From Saccoglossus kowalevskii (taxonomy: Eukaryota > Hemichordata > Enteropneusta > Harrimaniidae), in NCBI RefSeq assembly GCF_000003605.2, contig NW_003125193.1, positions 1 through 35,365 on the forward strand: DNA of 35,365 nt, read 5' to 3'. Numbering within the stretch: the stretch's first letter is position 1; every line of letters begins with the position of its first letter. Of the stretch, positions 1 to 12,107 are shown one piece after another. The notes under the pieces are model-generated. The model saw nothing but the letters and a program-made list of their open reading frames with translations. It did not search any database and was not told the DNA's origin. The position numbers were made by a program, and so were the translations under genes.

Positions 1-129
1 AGTTCATCAATGGCATTTATCTTCCCAGCCCAACAATATGGCATTTATCTTCCCAGTCCATCAATATGGCATTTATCTTCCCAGTCCAACAATATGGCAT
101 TTATCTTCCCAGTCCAACAATATGGCATT

Positions 130-465
130 GATCTACCCAGTCCAAAAAGATTGCATTTATCTACCCAGGCCAACAATATGGCATTTATCTACCCAGTCCA
201 ACAAGATGGCATTTATCTACCCAGTCCAACAATATAGCATTGATCTACCCAGTCCAACAATATGGCATTTATCTTCCCAGTCCAACAATATGGCATTGAT
301 CTACCCAGTCCAAAAAGATTGCATTTATCTACCCAGGCCAACAATATGGCATTGATCTACCCAGTCCAACAATATGGCATTTATCTACCCAGTCCAACAA
401 TATAGCATTGATCTACCCAGTCCAACAATATGGCATTTATCTTCCCAGTCCAACAATATGGCATT
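130..465. repeat. 168-bp (6-unit) tandem duplication
   Basis: Three linked rare variants occur twice, 168 bp apart: CCAAAAAGATTG at 142 and 310, CCCAGGCC just after each, and ATATAGC at 232 and 400. 168 is exactly six units, so this is a local in-register duplication. The second Q lies 278 bp before the E variant at 588, the spacing found again at 3778-4056 and 23079-23357. The units just after the second CCCAGGCC differ slightly (TTGATC in place of TTTATC), so it is not a fresh perfect copy. Confidence 0.85.
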
Positions 466-559
466 GATCTACCCAGTCCAACACTATGGCATTGATCTAC
501 CCAGTTCAACAAGATTGCATTTATCTACCCAGTTCAACAATATGGCATTGATCTACCCA

Positions 560-1300
560 GTTCAACAAGATTGCATTTATCTACCCCGTTCACCAATATG
601 GCATTGATCTGCCCAGTCCAACAAGATTGCATTTATCTACCCAGTCCAACAATATGGCATTGATCTACCCAGTCCAACAATATGGCATTGATCTACCCAG
701 TCCAACAAGATTGCATTTATCTACCCAGTCCAACAATATGGCATTGATCTACCCAGTCCAACAATATGGCATTTATCTTACCAGTCCAACTATATGGCAT
801 TGATCTACCCAGTCCACATATGGCATTGATCTACCCAGTTCACAGATGGCATTTATCTACCCAGTCCAACAATATGGCATTGATCTACCCAGTGTAACAT
901 AATGGCATGGATCTACCCAGTCCAACAATATGGCATTGATCTACCCAGTCCAACAAGATTGCATTGATCTACCCAGTTCAACAATATGGCATTTATCTTC
1001 CCAGTCCAACAATATGGCATTTATCTTCCCAGTCCAACAATATGGCAGTTATCTTCCCAGTCCAACAATATGGCATTTATCTACCCAGTCCAACAATATA
1101 GCATTGATCTACTCAGTCCAACAATATGGCATTTAACTACCCAGTCCAACAATATGGCATTAATCTACCCAGTTCAACAAGATTGCATTTATCTACCCAG
1201 TCCTACAATATGGCATTTATCTACCCAGTCCAACAAGATGGCATTTATCTACCCAGTCCAACAATATGGCATTGATCTACCCAGTTCAACAAGATGCATT
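560..1300. repeat. Delta module copy 1, shortened before A
   Basis: Landmarks in order are E (GTTCACC, 588), A (GTGTAACATAATGG, 892), H (ATATAGC, 1096) and I (AAGATGCAT, 1291). A-H is 204 and H-I is 195, the same as in other copies. E-A is only 304 instead of 616, so about 11 units are missing. The units at 808-850 have lost single bases from AA pairs (GTCCACATATGG, GTTCACAGATGG), so the shortening and these losses lie close together. Confidence 0.8.
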
Positions 1301-1810
1301 TATCTACCCAGTCCAACAATATGGCATTTATCTACCCAGTCCAACAAGATGGCATTTATCTACCCAGTCCAACAATATGGCATTGATCTACCCAGTGTAA
1401 CATAATGGCATGGATCTACCCAGTCCAACAATATGGCATTGATCTACCCAGTTCAACAAGATTGCATTTATCTACCCAGTTCAACAATATGGCATTGATC
1501 TACCCAGTTCAACAAGATTGCATTTATCTACCCCGTTCACCAATATGGCATTGATCTGCCCAGTCCAACAAAGATTGCATTTATCTACCCAGTCCAACAA
1601 TATGGCATTGATCTACCCAGTCCAACAATATGGCATTGATCTACCCAGTTCAACAAGATTGCATTTATCTACCCAGTTCAACAGTATGGCATTTATCTTC
1701 CCAGTCCAACAATATGGCATTGATCTACCCAGTCCAACAAGATGGCATTTATCTACCCTGTCCAACAATATGGCATTGATCCACCCAGTCCAACAAAATG
1801 GCATTTATCT
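1301..1810. repeat. Rearranged A/E fragments leading into beta 1
   Basis: A second A variant at 1395 is only 503 bp after the first and is not followed by H. It is followed instead by E at 1535, reversing the usual E-then-A order. A single-base A insertion (CAACAAAGATTG) sits near 1568. From about 1680 the units match the lead-in to the beta modules (CAGTATGG, CCCTGTCC, CAAAATGG). The stretch therefore looks like a junction of module pieces; no gene is seen. Confidence 0.7.
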
Positions 1811-2340
1811 ACTCAGTCCAACAATATGGCATTGATCTACCCAGTTCAACAAGATGGCATTTATCTAACCAGTCCAACAAGATGGCATTGATCCACCCAG
1901 TCCAACAAGATTGCATTGATCCACCCAGTCCAACAATATGGCATTGATCTACCCAGTTCAACACGATGGCATTTATCTAACCAGTCCAACAAGATGGCAT
2001 TGATCCACCCAGTCCAACAAGATTGCATTGATCCACCCAGTCCAACAATATGGCATTGATATACCCAGTTTAACAATATGGCATTGATCTACCCAGTTCA
2101 ACAAGATTGCATTTATCTACCCAGTCCTACAATATGGCATTTATCTACCCAGTCCAACAAGATGGCATTTATCTACCCAGTCCAACAATATGGCATTGAT
2201 CCACCCAGTCCAACAATATGGCATTTATCTTCCCAGTCCAACAATATGGCATTGATCTACCCAGTCCAACAAGATTGCATTGATCTACCCAGTTCAACAA
2301 TATTGCATTTATCTTCCCAGTCCAACAATATGTCATTTAT
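1811..2340. repeat. Beta module copy 1 (K-D-C)
   Basis: K (ACTCAG) is at 1811, D (GTTTAAC) at 2068 and C (ATGTCATT) at 2330, with spacings 257 and 262. The K-D half is rich in TTGATCCACCC units and contains an internal 112-bp (four-unit) duplication: TTATCTAACC is at 1861 and again at 1973. A CpG in CAACACGATGG near 1960 is diagnostic of the module. The C end has CAATATTG, an 8-bp palindrome, just before the ATGTCATT unit. Confidence 0.85.
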
Positions 2341-3200
2341 CTTCCCAGTCCAACAATATGGCATTGATCTACCCAGTCCAACAATATGGCATTTATCTTC
2401 CCAGTCCAACAATATGGCATTGATCTACCCAGTCCAACAATATGGCATTGATCTACCCAGTTCAACAAGATCGCATTTATCTACCCAGTTCAACAATATG
2501 GCATTGATCTACCCAGTTCAACAAGATTGCATTTATCTACCCAGTTCAACAATTATGGCATTGATCTACCCAGTCGAACAAGATGGCATTTATCTACCCA
2601 GTCCAACAATATGGCATTGATCTACCCAGTCCAACAATATGGCATTGATCTACCCAGTTCAACAAGATTGCATTTATCATCCCAGTCCAACAATATGGCA
2701 TTGATCTACCCAGTCCAACAATATGGCATTGATTCACCCAGTTCAACAAGATTGCATTTATCTACCCAGTTCAACAAGATTGCATTTATCTACCCAGTTC
2801 AACAAGATGGCATTTATCTACCCAGTCCAACAATATGGCATTGATCTACCCAGTTCAACAAGATTGCATTTATCTACCCAGTTCAACAATATGGCATTTA
2901 TCTTCCCAGTCCAACAATATGGCATTTATCTTCCCAGTCCAACAATATGGCATTTATCTTCCCAGTCCGACAATATGGCATTTATCTACCCAGTCCAACA
3001 ATATGGCATTGATCTACCCAGTGTAACATAATGGCATGGATCTACCCAGTCCAACAATATGGCATTGATCTACCCAGTCCAACAAGATTGCATTGATCTA
3101 CCCAGTTCAACAATATGGCATTTATCTTCCCAGTCCAACAATATGGCATTTATCTTCCCAGTCCAACAATATGGCATTTATCTTCCCAGTCCAACAATAT
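2341..3200. repeat. Mixed units with isolated N and A landmarks
   Basis: This stretch joins pieces of several modules. GATCGC (N) is at 2469 but lacks the CTATATGG expected 277 bp later. The A variant is at 3021, preceded by GTCCGAC near 2967 as in other delta copies, yet H does not follow. One T is inserted near 2550 (CAACAATTATGG). Nothing but repeat units is present. Confidence 0.7.
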
Positions 3201-4056
3201 GGCGGTGATCTACCCAGTCCAACAAGATTGCATTTATCTACCCAGTCCAACAATATGGCATTGATCCACCCAGTCCAACAATATGGCATTGATTCACCCA
3301 GTTCAACAATATGGATTGATCCACCGAGTCCAACAATATGGCATTGATCTACCCAGTTCAACAATATGGCATTTATCTACCCAGTCCAACAAGATGGCAT
3401 TGATCTACCCAGTCCAACAATATGGCATTGATCCACCCAGTCCAACAATATGGCATTGATCCACCCAGTCCAACAATATGGCATTGATCTACCCAGTTCA
3501 ACAATATGGCATTTATATTCCCAGTCCAACAATATGGGCATTTATCTTCCCAGTCCAACAATATGGCATTTATCTTCCCAGTCCAACAATATGGCATTTA
3601 TCTTCCCAGTCCAACAATATGGCATTGATCTACCCAGTCCAACAAGATTGCATTTATCTACCCAGTTCAACAATATGGCATTTATCTTCCCAGTCCAACA
3701 TATGGCATTTATCTTCCCAGTCCAACAATATGGCATTTATGTTCCCAGTCCAACAATATGGCATTGATCTACCCAGTCCAAAAAGATTGCATTTATCTAC
3801 CCAGGCCAACAATATGGCATTTATCTACCCAGTCCAACAAGATGGCATTTATCTACCCAGTCCAACAATATGGCATTGATCTACCCAGTCCAACAATATG
3901 GCATTTATCTTCCCAGTCCAACAATATGGCATTGATCTACCCAGTCCAACAATATGGCATTGATCTACCCAGTTCAACAAGATTGCATTTATCTACCCAG
4001 TTCAACAATATGGCATTGATCTACCCAGTTCAACAAGATTGCATTTATCTACCCCG
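3201..4056. repeat. Gamma module copy 1 (B-J-E, Q form)
   Basis: B (GGCGGTG) is at 3201, J (ATGGATTG, then CCACCGAG) at 3311, TATATTCC at 3514, Q (CCAAAAAGATTG) at 3778 and E (CCCCGTTCACC, GTTC at 4056). B-J is 110 and B-TATATTCC is 313, as in other copies. B-E is 855, five units shorter than the 995 of the copies at 12854 and 29653. Single-base changes near 3535 (ATGGGC) and 3698 (CAACATATGG) are homopolymer-length changes. Confidence 0.85.
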
Positions 4057-5248
4057 TTCACCAATATGGCATTGATCTGCCCAGTCCAACAAGATTGCAT
4101 TTATCTACCCAGTCCAACAATATGGCATTGATCTACCCAGTCCAACAATATGGCATTGATCTACCCAGTCCAACAAGATTGCATTTATCTACCCAGTCCA
4201 ACAATATGGCATTGATCTACCCAGTCCAACAATATGGCATTTATCTTACCAGTCCAACTATATGGCATTGATCTACCCAGTCCAACAATATGGCATTGAT
4301 CTACCCAGTTCAACAAGATGGCATTTATCTACCCAGTCCAACAATATGGCATTGATTCACCCAGTTCAACAAGATTGCATTTATCTACCCAGTTCAACAA
4401 GATTGCATTTATCTACCCAGTTCAACAAGACTGCATTTATCTACCCAGTCCAACAAGACTGCATTTATCTACCCAGTCCAACAATATGGCATTGATCTAC
4501 CCAGTTCAACAAGATTGCATTTATCTACCCAGTTCAACAATATGGCATTTATCTTCCCAGTCCAACAATATGGCATTTATCTTCCCAGTCCAACAATATG
4601 GCATTTATCTTCCCAGTCCGACAATATGGCATTTATCTACCCAGTCCAACAATATGGCATTGATCTACCCAGTGTAACATAATGGCATGGATCTACCCAG
4701 TCCAACAATATGGCATTGATCTACCCAGTCCAACAAGATTGCATTGATCTACCCAGTTCAACAATATGGCATTTATCTTCCCAGTCCAACAATATGGCAT
4801 TTATCTTCCCAGTCCAACAATATGGCAGTTATCTTCCCAGTCCAACAATATGGCATTTATCTACCCAGTCCAACAATATAGCATTGATCTACTCAGTCCA
4901 ACAATATGGCATTGATCTACCCAGTCCAACAATATGGCATTGATCTACCCAGTTCAACAAGATTGCATTTATCTACCCAGTCCTACAATATGGCATTAAT
5001 CTACCCAGTTCAACAAGATTGCATTTATCTACCCAGTCCTACAATATGGCATTTATCTACCCAGTCCAACAAGATGGCATTTATCTACCCAGTCCAACAA
5101 TATGGCATTGATCTACCCAGTTCAACAAGATTGCATTTATCTACCCAGTCCTACAATATGGCATTTATCTACCCAGTCCAACAAGATGGCATTTATCTAC
5201 CCAGTCCAACAATATGGCATTGATCTACCCAGTTCAACAAGATGCATT
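4057..5248. repeat. Delta module copy 2 (CTATATGG-A-H-I)
   Basis: CTATATGG is at 4258, A at 4672, H at 4876 and I at 5239. CTATATGG-A is 414, E-A is 616 and A-H is 204, all standard. H-I is 363, which is 195 plus 168, so six extra units are present. They lie around the repeated GTCCTACAAT variants near 4980, 5036 and 5148. GTCCGAC with its CpG is near 4618. Confidence 0.85.
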
Positions 5249-5640
5249 TATCTACCCAGTCCAACAATATGGCATTTATCTACCCAGTCCAACAAGATGG
5301 CATTTATCTACCCAGTCCAACAATATGGCATTGATCCACCCAGTCCAACAAGATTGCATTTATCTACCCAGTCCAACAATATGGCATTGATCCACCCAGT
5401 CCAACAATATGGCATTGATCCACCCAGTCCAACAATATGGCATTTATCTTCCCAGTCCAACAATATGGCATTGATCTACCCAGTCCAACAAGATTGCATT
5501 GATCTACCCAGTTCAACAATATTGCATTTATCTTCCCAGTCCAACAATATGTCATTTATCTTCCCAGTCCAACAATATGGCATTTATCTTCCCAGTCCAA
5601 CAATATGGCATTGATCTACCCAGTCCAACAAGATTTCATT
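5249..5640. repeat. Beta-C end fragment, twin of 29.0-29.35 kb
   Basis: It carries CAATATTGCATT and ATGTCATT (C at 5549) and, 82 bp later, the rare AGATTTCATT at 5631. The only other C followed by AGATTTC that I found is at 29259/29341, also 82 bp apart. The two stretches therefore share a recent common source. K and D are absent upstream, so this is a truncated module end. Confidence 0.75.
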
Positions 5641-5815
5641 TATCTACCAGTCCACATATGGCATTTATCTAGCCAGTCCAACAATAAGGCATTGATCTAT
5701 CCACCTCACCAACATTGCCTTTATCTACCCGGTTCATGAATATGGAATTTATCTTCCCACTCCAACCATATGGCATTGATCTACCCAGTCCAATAATATT
5801 GTCTTGATCTACCCA
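5641..5815. repeat. Most diverged patch of the array
   Basis: About six successive units carry scattered substitutions seen nowhere else: TCTAGCCAG, CAATAAGGC, ATCTATCCACCTCACC, CATTGCCTTTATC, GGTTCATGAA, TCCCACTCCAACCATATGG and TATTGTCTTG. The first units also lose bases from runs (CTACCAGTCCACATATGG). The 28-bp rhythm is still recognisable. It could be an old, unhomogenised remnant, a junction between blocks, or poor consensus sequence. Confidence 0.8.
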
Positions 5816-6540
5816 GTTCAACAATATGGCATTTATCTTCCCAGTCCAACAATATGGCATTTATCTTCCCAGTCCAACAATATGTCATTGATCTACCCAG
5901 TCCAACAATATGGCATTTATCTACCCAGTCCAACAATATGGCATTTATCTACCCAGTCCAACAATATGGCATTTATCTACCCAGTCCAACAATATGGCAT
6001 TGATCTTCCCAGTCCAACAATATGGCATTTATCTTCCCAGTCCAACAATATGGATTGATCCACCGAGTCCAACAATATGGCATTGATCTACCCAGTTCAA
6101 CAATATGGCATTTATCTACCCAGTCCAACAAGATGGCATTGATCTACCCAGTCCAACAATATGGCATTGATCCACCCAGTCCAACAATATGGCATTGATC
6201 CACCCAGTCCAACAATATGGCATTGATCTACCCAGTTCAACAATATGGCATTTATATTCCCAGTCCAACAATATGGCATTTATCTTCCCAGTCCAACAAT
6301 ATGGCATTTATCTTCCCAGTCCAACAATATGGCATTTATCTTCCCAGTCCAACAATATGGCATTTATCTTCCCAGTCCAACAATATGGCATTGATCTACC
6401 CAGTCCAAAAAGATTGCATTTATCTACCCAGGCCAACAATATGGCATTTATCTACCCAGTCCAACAAGATGGCATTTATCTACCCAGTCCAACAATATGG
6501 CATTGATCTACCCAGTCCAACAATATGACATTTATCTTCC
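5816..6540. repeat. Gamma fragment lacking B and E
   Basis: J (ATGGATTG then CCACCGAG) is at 6050 and TATATTCC at 6253, 203 bp apart exactly as in intact gamma copies (110 to 313). Q (CCAAAAAGATTG) is at 6405. B is missing upstream, replaced by a run of TTTATCTACCC and TTTATCTTCCC units, and no E follows at the expected 278 bp. The fragment ends near a CCCAATCC variant at about 6540. Confidence 0.75.
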
Positions 6541-7740
6541 CAATCCAACAATATGGCATTGATCTACCCAGTCCAGCAATATGGCATTGATCTACCCAGT
6601 TCAACAAGATTGCATTTATCTACCCAGTTCAACAATATGGCATTGATCTACCCAGTCCAACAATATGGCATTTATCTACCCAGTCCAACAATATGGCATT
6701 TATCTACCCAGTTCAACAAGATTGTATTTATCTACCCAGTCCAACAATATGGCATTGATACACCCAGACCAAACAGATTGCATTTATCTACCCAGTCCAA
6801 CAATATGGCATTGATCTACCCAGTCCAACAAGATGACATTTATCTACCCAGTCCAACAAGATGGCATTTATCTACCCAGTCCAACAAGATGGCATTGATC
6901 CACCCAGTCCAACAAGATGGCATTTATCTACCCAGTCCAACAATATGGCATTGATACACCCAGACTAAAAAGATTGCATTTATCTACCCAGTCCAACAAT
7001 ATGGCATTGATCCACCCAGTCCAACAAGATTGCATTTATCTACCCAGTCCAACAAGATGGCATTGATACACCCAGACGAAAAAGATTGCATTTATCTACC
7101 CTGTCCAACAATATGGCATTGATCCACCCAGTCCAACAAGATTGCATTTATCAACCCAGTCCAACAAGATGACATTGATCTACCCAGTTCAACAAAATGG
7201 CATTTATCTACCCAGTCCAACAAGATGGCATTGATCCACCCAGTCCAACAAAATGGCATTTATCTACCCAGTCCAACAAGATGGCATTGATCCACCCAGT
7301 CCAACAAAATGGCATTTATCTACCCAGTCCAACAATATGGCATTGATCTACCCAGTTCAACAAGATGGCATTTATCTACCCAGTCCTACAAGATGGCATT
7401 GATCCACCGAGTCCAACAAGATTGCATTGATCCACCCAGTCCAACAATATGGCATTGATCTACCCGGTCCAACAAGATTGCATTTATCTACCCAGTTCAA
7501 CAATATGGCATTGATCTACCCAGTTCAACAAGATGGCATTTATCTACCCAGTCCAACAAGATGGTATTGATCCACCCAATCCAACAAGATTGCATTGGTC
7601 CACCCAGTCCAACAATATGGAATTGATCTACCCAGTTCAACAATATGGCATTTATCTACCCAGTCCAACAAGATGGCATTTATCTACCCAGTCCGACAAC
7701 ATGGCATTGATCCACCCAGTCCAATAATATGGCATTTATC
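6541..7740. repeat. Subdomain without TTTATCTTCC units
   Basis: For about 1.2 kb I find no TTTATCTTCCC unit, the most typical unit elsewhere. The stretch is dominated by AAGATGG junctions and TTGATCCACCC units. It has its own markers: CACCCAGACC at 6761, CACCCAGACT at 6957 and CACCCAGACG at 7069, spaced 196 and 112 bp (seven and four units). At about 7190-7330 a 56-bp dimer (CAAAATGG unit plus TTGATCCACC unit) is repeated in tandem. It is repeat only, with no gene, and I did not find another copy of this subdomain in the window. Confidence 0.8.
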
Positions 7741-7942
7741 TTCCCAGTCCAACAATATGGCATTGATCTACCCAGTCCAACAAGATTGCATTGATCTACC
7801 CAGTTCAACAATATTGCATTTATCTTCCCAGTCCAACAATATGGCATTTATCTTCCCAGTCCAACAATATGGCATTTATCTTCCCAGTCCAACAATATGG
7901 CATTGATCTACCCAGTCCAAAAAAATTGCATTAATCTACCCA
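7741..7942. repeat. Alpha/beta-type units before beta 2
   Basis: Includes CAATATTGCATTTATC and TTTATCTTCC units and a CAAAAAAATTGC variant near 7918. The same order, with CAACAAAATTGC, precedes the beta copy at about 18850-18988 and the remnant at about 25200-25339. No other content is visible. Confidence 0.6.
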
Positions 7943-8691
7943 GTCGAACAATATGGCATTTATCTACCCAGTCCAACAATATGGCATTGATCTACCCAGT
8001 TCAACAAGATTGCATTTATCTACCCAGTTCAACATTATGGCATTTATCTTCCCAGTCCAACAATATGGCATTGATCTACCCAGTCCAACAAGATGGCATT
8101 TATCTACCCTGTCCAACAATATGGCATTGATCCACCCAGTCCAACAAAATGGCATTTATCTACTCAGTCCAACAATATGGCATTGATCTACCCAGTTCAA
8201 CAAGATGGCATTTATCTAATCAGTCCAACAAGATGGCATTGATCCACCCAGTCCAACAAGATTGCATTGATCCACCCAGTCCAACAATATGGCATTGATC
8301 TACCCAGTTCAACACGATGGCATTTATCTACCCAGTCCAACAAGATGGCATTGATCCACCCAGTCCAACAAGATTGCATTGATCCACCCAGTCCAACAAT
8401 ATGGCATTGATATACCCAGTTTAACAATATGGCATTGATCTACCCAGTTCAACAAGATTGCATTTATCTACCCAGTCCTACAATATGGCATTTATCTACC
8501 CAGTCCAACAAGATGGCATTTATATACCCAGTCCAACAATATGGCATTGATCCACCCAGTCCAACAATATGGCATTTATCTTCCCAGTCCAACAATATGG
8601 CATTGATCTACCCAGTCCAACAAGATTGCATTGATCTACCCAGTTCAACAATATTGCATTTATCTTCCCAGTCCAACAATATGTCATTTAT
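7943..8691. repeat. Beta module copy 2 (S-K-D-C)
   Basis: S (GTCGAAC) is at 7943, K (ACTCAG) at 8162, D (GTTTAAC) at 8419 and C (ATGTCATT) at 8681. S-K 219, K-D 257 and D-C 262 equal those of the copy starting at 18989, so the 748-bp span is collinear between them. The diagnostic CACGATGG lies near 8313. One unit near 8217 reads TCTAATCAGT. Confidence 0.88.
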
Positions 8692-9230
8692 CTTCCCAGT
8701 CCAACAATATGGAATTTATCTTCCCAGTCCAACAATATGGCATTGATCTACCCAGTTTAACAAGATTGCATTTATCTACCCAGTCCAACAATATGGCATT
8801 TATCTACCCAGTCCAACAATATGGCATTGATCTACCCAGTTCAACAAGATTGCATTTATCTACCCAGTTCAACAATATGGCATTTATCTTCCCAGTCCAA
8901 CAATATGGCATTGATCTACCCAGTCCAACAATATGGCATTGATTCACCCAGTTCAACAAGATTGCATTTATCTTCCCAGTCCAACAAGATTGCATTTATC
9001 TTCCCAGTCCAACAATATGGCATTTATCTACCCAGTCCAACAATATGGCATTTATCTACCCAGTTCAACAAGATTGCATTTATCTACCCAGTTCAACAAT
9101 ATGGCATTTATCTTCCCAGTCCAACAATATGGCATTTATCTTCCCAGTCCAACAATATGGCATTTATCTTCCCAGTCCGACAATATGGCATTTATCTACC
9201 CAGTCCAACAATATGGCATTGATCTACCCA
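8692..9230. repeat. Mixed units leading to A
   Basis: Contains a second GTTTAAC variant near 8755, but followed by AAGATTG and so not a D landmark. There is also a TTGATTCACCC unit near 8940 and GTCCGAC near 9176 in its usual place about 55 bp before A. CTATATGG is absent, so the normal delta lead-in has been replaced by other units. Confidence 0.65.
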
Positions 9231-9840
9231 GTGTAACATAATGGCATGGATCTACCCAGTCCAACAATATGGCATTGATCTACCCAGTCCAACAAGATTG
9301 CATTGATCTACCCAGTTCAACAATATGGCATTTATCTTCCCAGTCCAACAATATGGCATTTATCTTCCCAGTCCAACAATATGGCATTTATCTTCCCAGT
9401 CCAACAATATGGCATTTATCTACCCAGTCCAACAATATAGCATTGATCTACTCAGTCCAACAATATGGCATTTAACTACCCAGTCCAACAATATGGCATT
9501 AATCTACCCAGTTCAACAAGATTGCATTTATCTACCCAGTCCTACAATATGGCATTTATCTACCCAGTCCAACAAGATGGCATTTATCTACCCAGTCCAA
9601 CAATATGGCATTGATCTACCCAGTTCAACAAGATGCATTTATCTACCCAGTCCAACAATATGGCATTTATCTACCCAGTCCAACAAGATGGCATTTATCT
9701 ACCCAGTCCAACTATATGGCATTGATCCACCCAGTCCAACAAGATTGCATTTACCTACCCAGTCCAACAATATGGCATTGATCCACCCAGTCCAACAATA
9801 TGGCATTGATTCACCCAGTTCAACAATATGGATTGATCCA
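9231..9840. repeat. Delta module copy 3 (A-H-I-J)
   Basis: A is at 9231, H at 9435, I at 9630 and J (ATGGATTGATCCACCCAG form) at 9828. A-H 204, H-I 195 and A-J 597 are identical to the copy starting at 14465. Private changes are ACTATATGG near 9711 and TTTACCTACCC near 9750. Confidence 0.88.
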
Positions 9841-10260
9841 CCCAGTCCAACAATATGGCATTGATCTACCCAGTTCAACAATATGGCATTTATCTACCCA
9901 GTCCAACAATATGGCATTTATCTTACCAGTCCAACAATATGGCATTTATCTTCCCAGTCCAACAATATGGCATTTATCTTCCCAGTCCAACAATATGGCA
10001 TTTATCTTCCCAGTCCAACAATATGGCATTTATCTTCCCAGTCCAACAATATGGCATTTATCTTCCCAGTCCAACAATATGGCTTTGATCTACCCAGTCC
10101 AACAAGATTGCATTTATTTACCCAGTTCAACAATATGGCATTTATCTTCCCAGTCCACCAATATGGCATTTATCTTCCCAGTCCAACAATATGGCATTGA
10201 TCTTCCCTGTCCAACAATATGGCATTTATCTTCCCAGTCCAACTATATGGCATTGATCTA
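9841..10260. repeat. Run of TTTATCTTCC units and first 1,231-bp pair member
   Basis: Five consecutive TTTATCTTCCC units follow a TTTATCTTACC unit at about 9925-10075, one of the longest uniform runs. From 10081 the units carry GGCTTTGATC, then GCATTTATTTACCC (10110) and CTGTCC (10207). The same three variants recur 1,231 bp later at 11312, 11341 and 11438. The difference from 44 units is one base, explained by TATCTCCCAG near 11291. Confidence 0.8.
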
Positions 10261-11311
10261 CCCAGTCCAACAATATGGCATTGATCTACCCAGTTCAACA
10301 ATATGGCATTTATCTTACCAGTCCAACAATATGGCATTGATCTACCCAGTCCAACAAGATTGCATTTATCTTCCCAGTCCAACAATATGGCATTTATCTT
10401 CCCAGTCCAACAATATGGCATTTATCTTCCCAGTCCAACAATATGGCATTGATCTACCCAGTCCAACAATATGGCATTTATCTACCCAGTTCAACAATAT
10501 GGCATTTATCTTCCCAGTCCAACAATATGGCATTTATCTTCCCAGTCCAACAATATGGCATTGATCTTCCCAGTTCAACAATATGGCATTTATCTTCCCA
10601 GTCCAACAATATGGCATTTATCTACCCAGTCCAACAATATGGCATTGATCTACCCAGTCCAACAATATGGCATTTATCTACCCAGTCCAACAATATGGCA
10701 TTGATCTACCCAGTCCAACAATATGGCATTTATCTACCCAGTCCAACAAGATTGCATTTATCTACCCAGTCCAACAATATGGCATTGATCTACCCAGTCC
10801 AACAATATGGCATTTATCTTCCCAGTCCAACAATATGGCATTGATCTACCCAGTCCAACAATATGGCATTGATCTACCCAGTTCAACAAAATGGCATTTA
10901 TCTACCCAGTCCAACAATATGGCATTGATCCACCCAGTCCAACAAGATTGCATTGATTCACCCAGTTCAACAATATGGCATTGATCCACCCAGTCCAACA
11001 AGATTGCATTTATCTACCCAGTCCAACAATATGGCATTGATCTACCCAGTCCAACAATATGGCATTGATCTACCCAGTCCAACAAGATTGCATTTATCTA
11101 CCCAGTCCAACAATATGGCATTGATCTACCCAGTCCAACAATATGGCATTTATCTTCCCAGTCCAACTATATGGCATTGATCTACCCAGTCCAACAATAT
11201 GGCATTGATCTACCCAGTTCAACAATATGGCATTTATCTTACCAGTCCAACAATATGGCATTGATCTACCCAGTCCAACAAGATTGCATTTATCTCCCAG
11301 TCCAACAATAT
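10261..11311. repeat. Mixed units between the 1,231-bp pair
   Basis: Standard units with no rare module landmark except CTATATGG at 10243 (just upstream) and 11167, 924 bp (33 units) apart, each followed by the same TTGATC/GTTC/TTTATCTTACC order. A similar order recurs from 26901. No gene or unique sequence. Confidence 0.7.
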
Positions 11312-12107
11312 GGCTTTGATCTACCCAGTCCAACAAGATTGCATTTATTTACCCAGTTCAACAATATGGCATTTATCTTCCCAGTCCACCAATATGGCAT
11401 TTATCTTCCCAGTCCAACAATATGGCATTGATCTTCCCTGTCCAACAATATGGCATTTATCTTCCCAGTCCAACAATATGGCATTTATCTTCCCAGTCCA
11501 ACAATATGGCATTGATCTACCCAGTCCAACAAGATTGCACTTATCTACCCAGTCCAACAATATGGCATTGATCTACCCAGTCCAACAATATGGCATTTAT
11601 CTACCCAGTCCAACAAGATGGCATTTATCTACCCAGTCCAATAATATGGCATTGATCTACCCAGTCCAACAATATGGCATTTATCTTCCCAGTCCAACAA
11701 TATGGCATTGATCTACCCAGTCCAACAATATGGCATTGATCTACCCAGTTCAACAAGATCGCATTTATCTACCCAGTTCAACAATATGGCATTGATCTAC
11801 CCAGTTCAACAAGATTGCATTTATCTACCCAGTTCAACAATATGGCATTGATCTACCCAGTCCAACAAGATTGCATTTATCTACCCAGTCCAACAATATG
11901 GCATTGATCTACCCAGTCCAACAATATGGCATTGATCTACCCAGTCCAACAAGATTGCATTTATCTGCCCAGTCCAACAATATGGCATTGATCTACCCAG
12001 TCCAACAATATGGCATTTATCTTCCCAGTCCAACTATATGGCATTGATCTACCCAGTCCAACAATATGGCATTGATCTACCCAGTTCAACAAAATGGCAT
12101 TTATCTA
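11312..12107. repeat. Alpha module copy, truncated start (G-M-N-R)
   Basis: CTGTCC (G) is at 11438, GCACTTATC (M) at 11537, GATCGC (N) at 11757, CTATATGG at 12034 and AAAATGG at 12091. Spacings 99, 220, 277 and 57 equal those of the full alpha copies. L is missing; the start instead belongs to the GGCTTTGATC duplication. Confidence 0.85.

Noticed and set aside
2300-2345. CAATATTG palindrome in the beta C end as a regulatory or origin site
   Set aside because: It is a single G-to-T change of the common CAATATGG junction and only 8 bp; nothing else supports a protein site.
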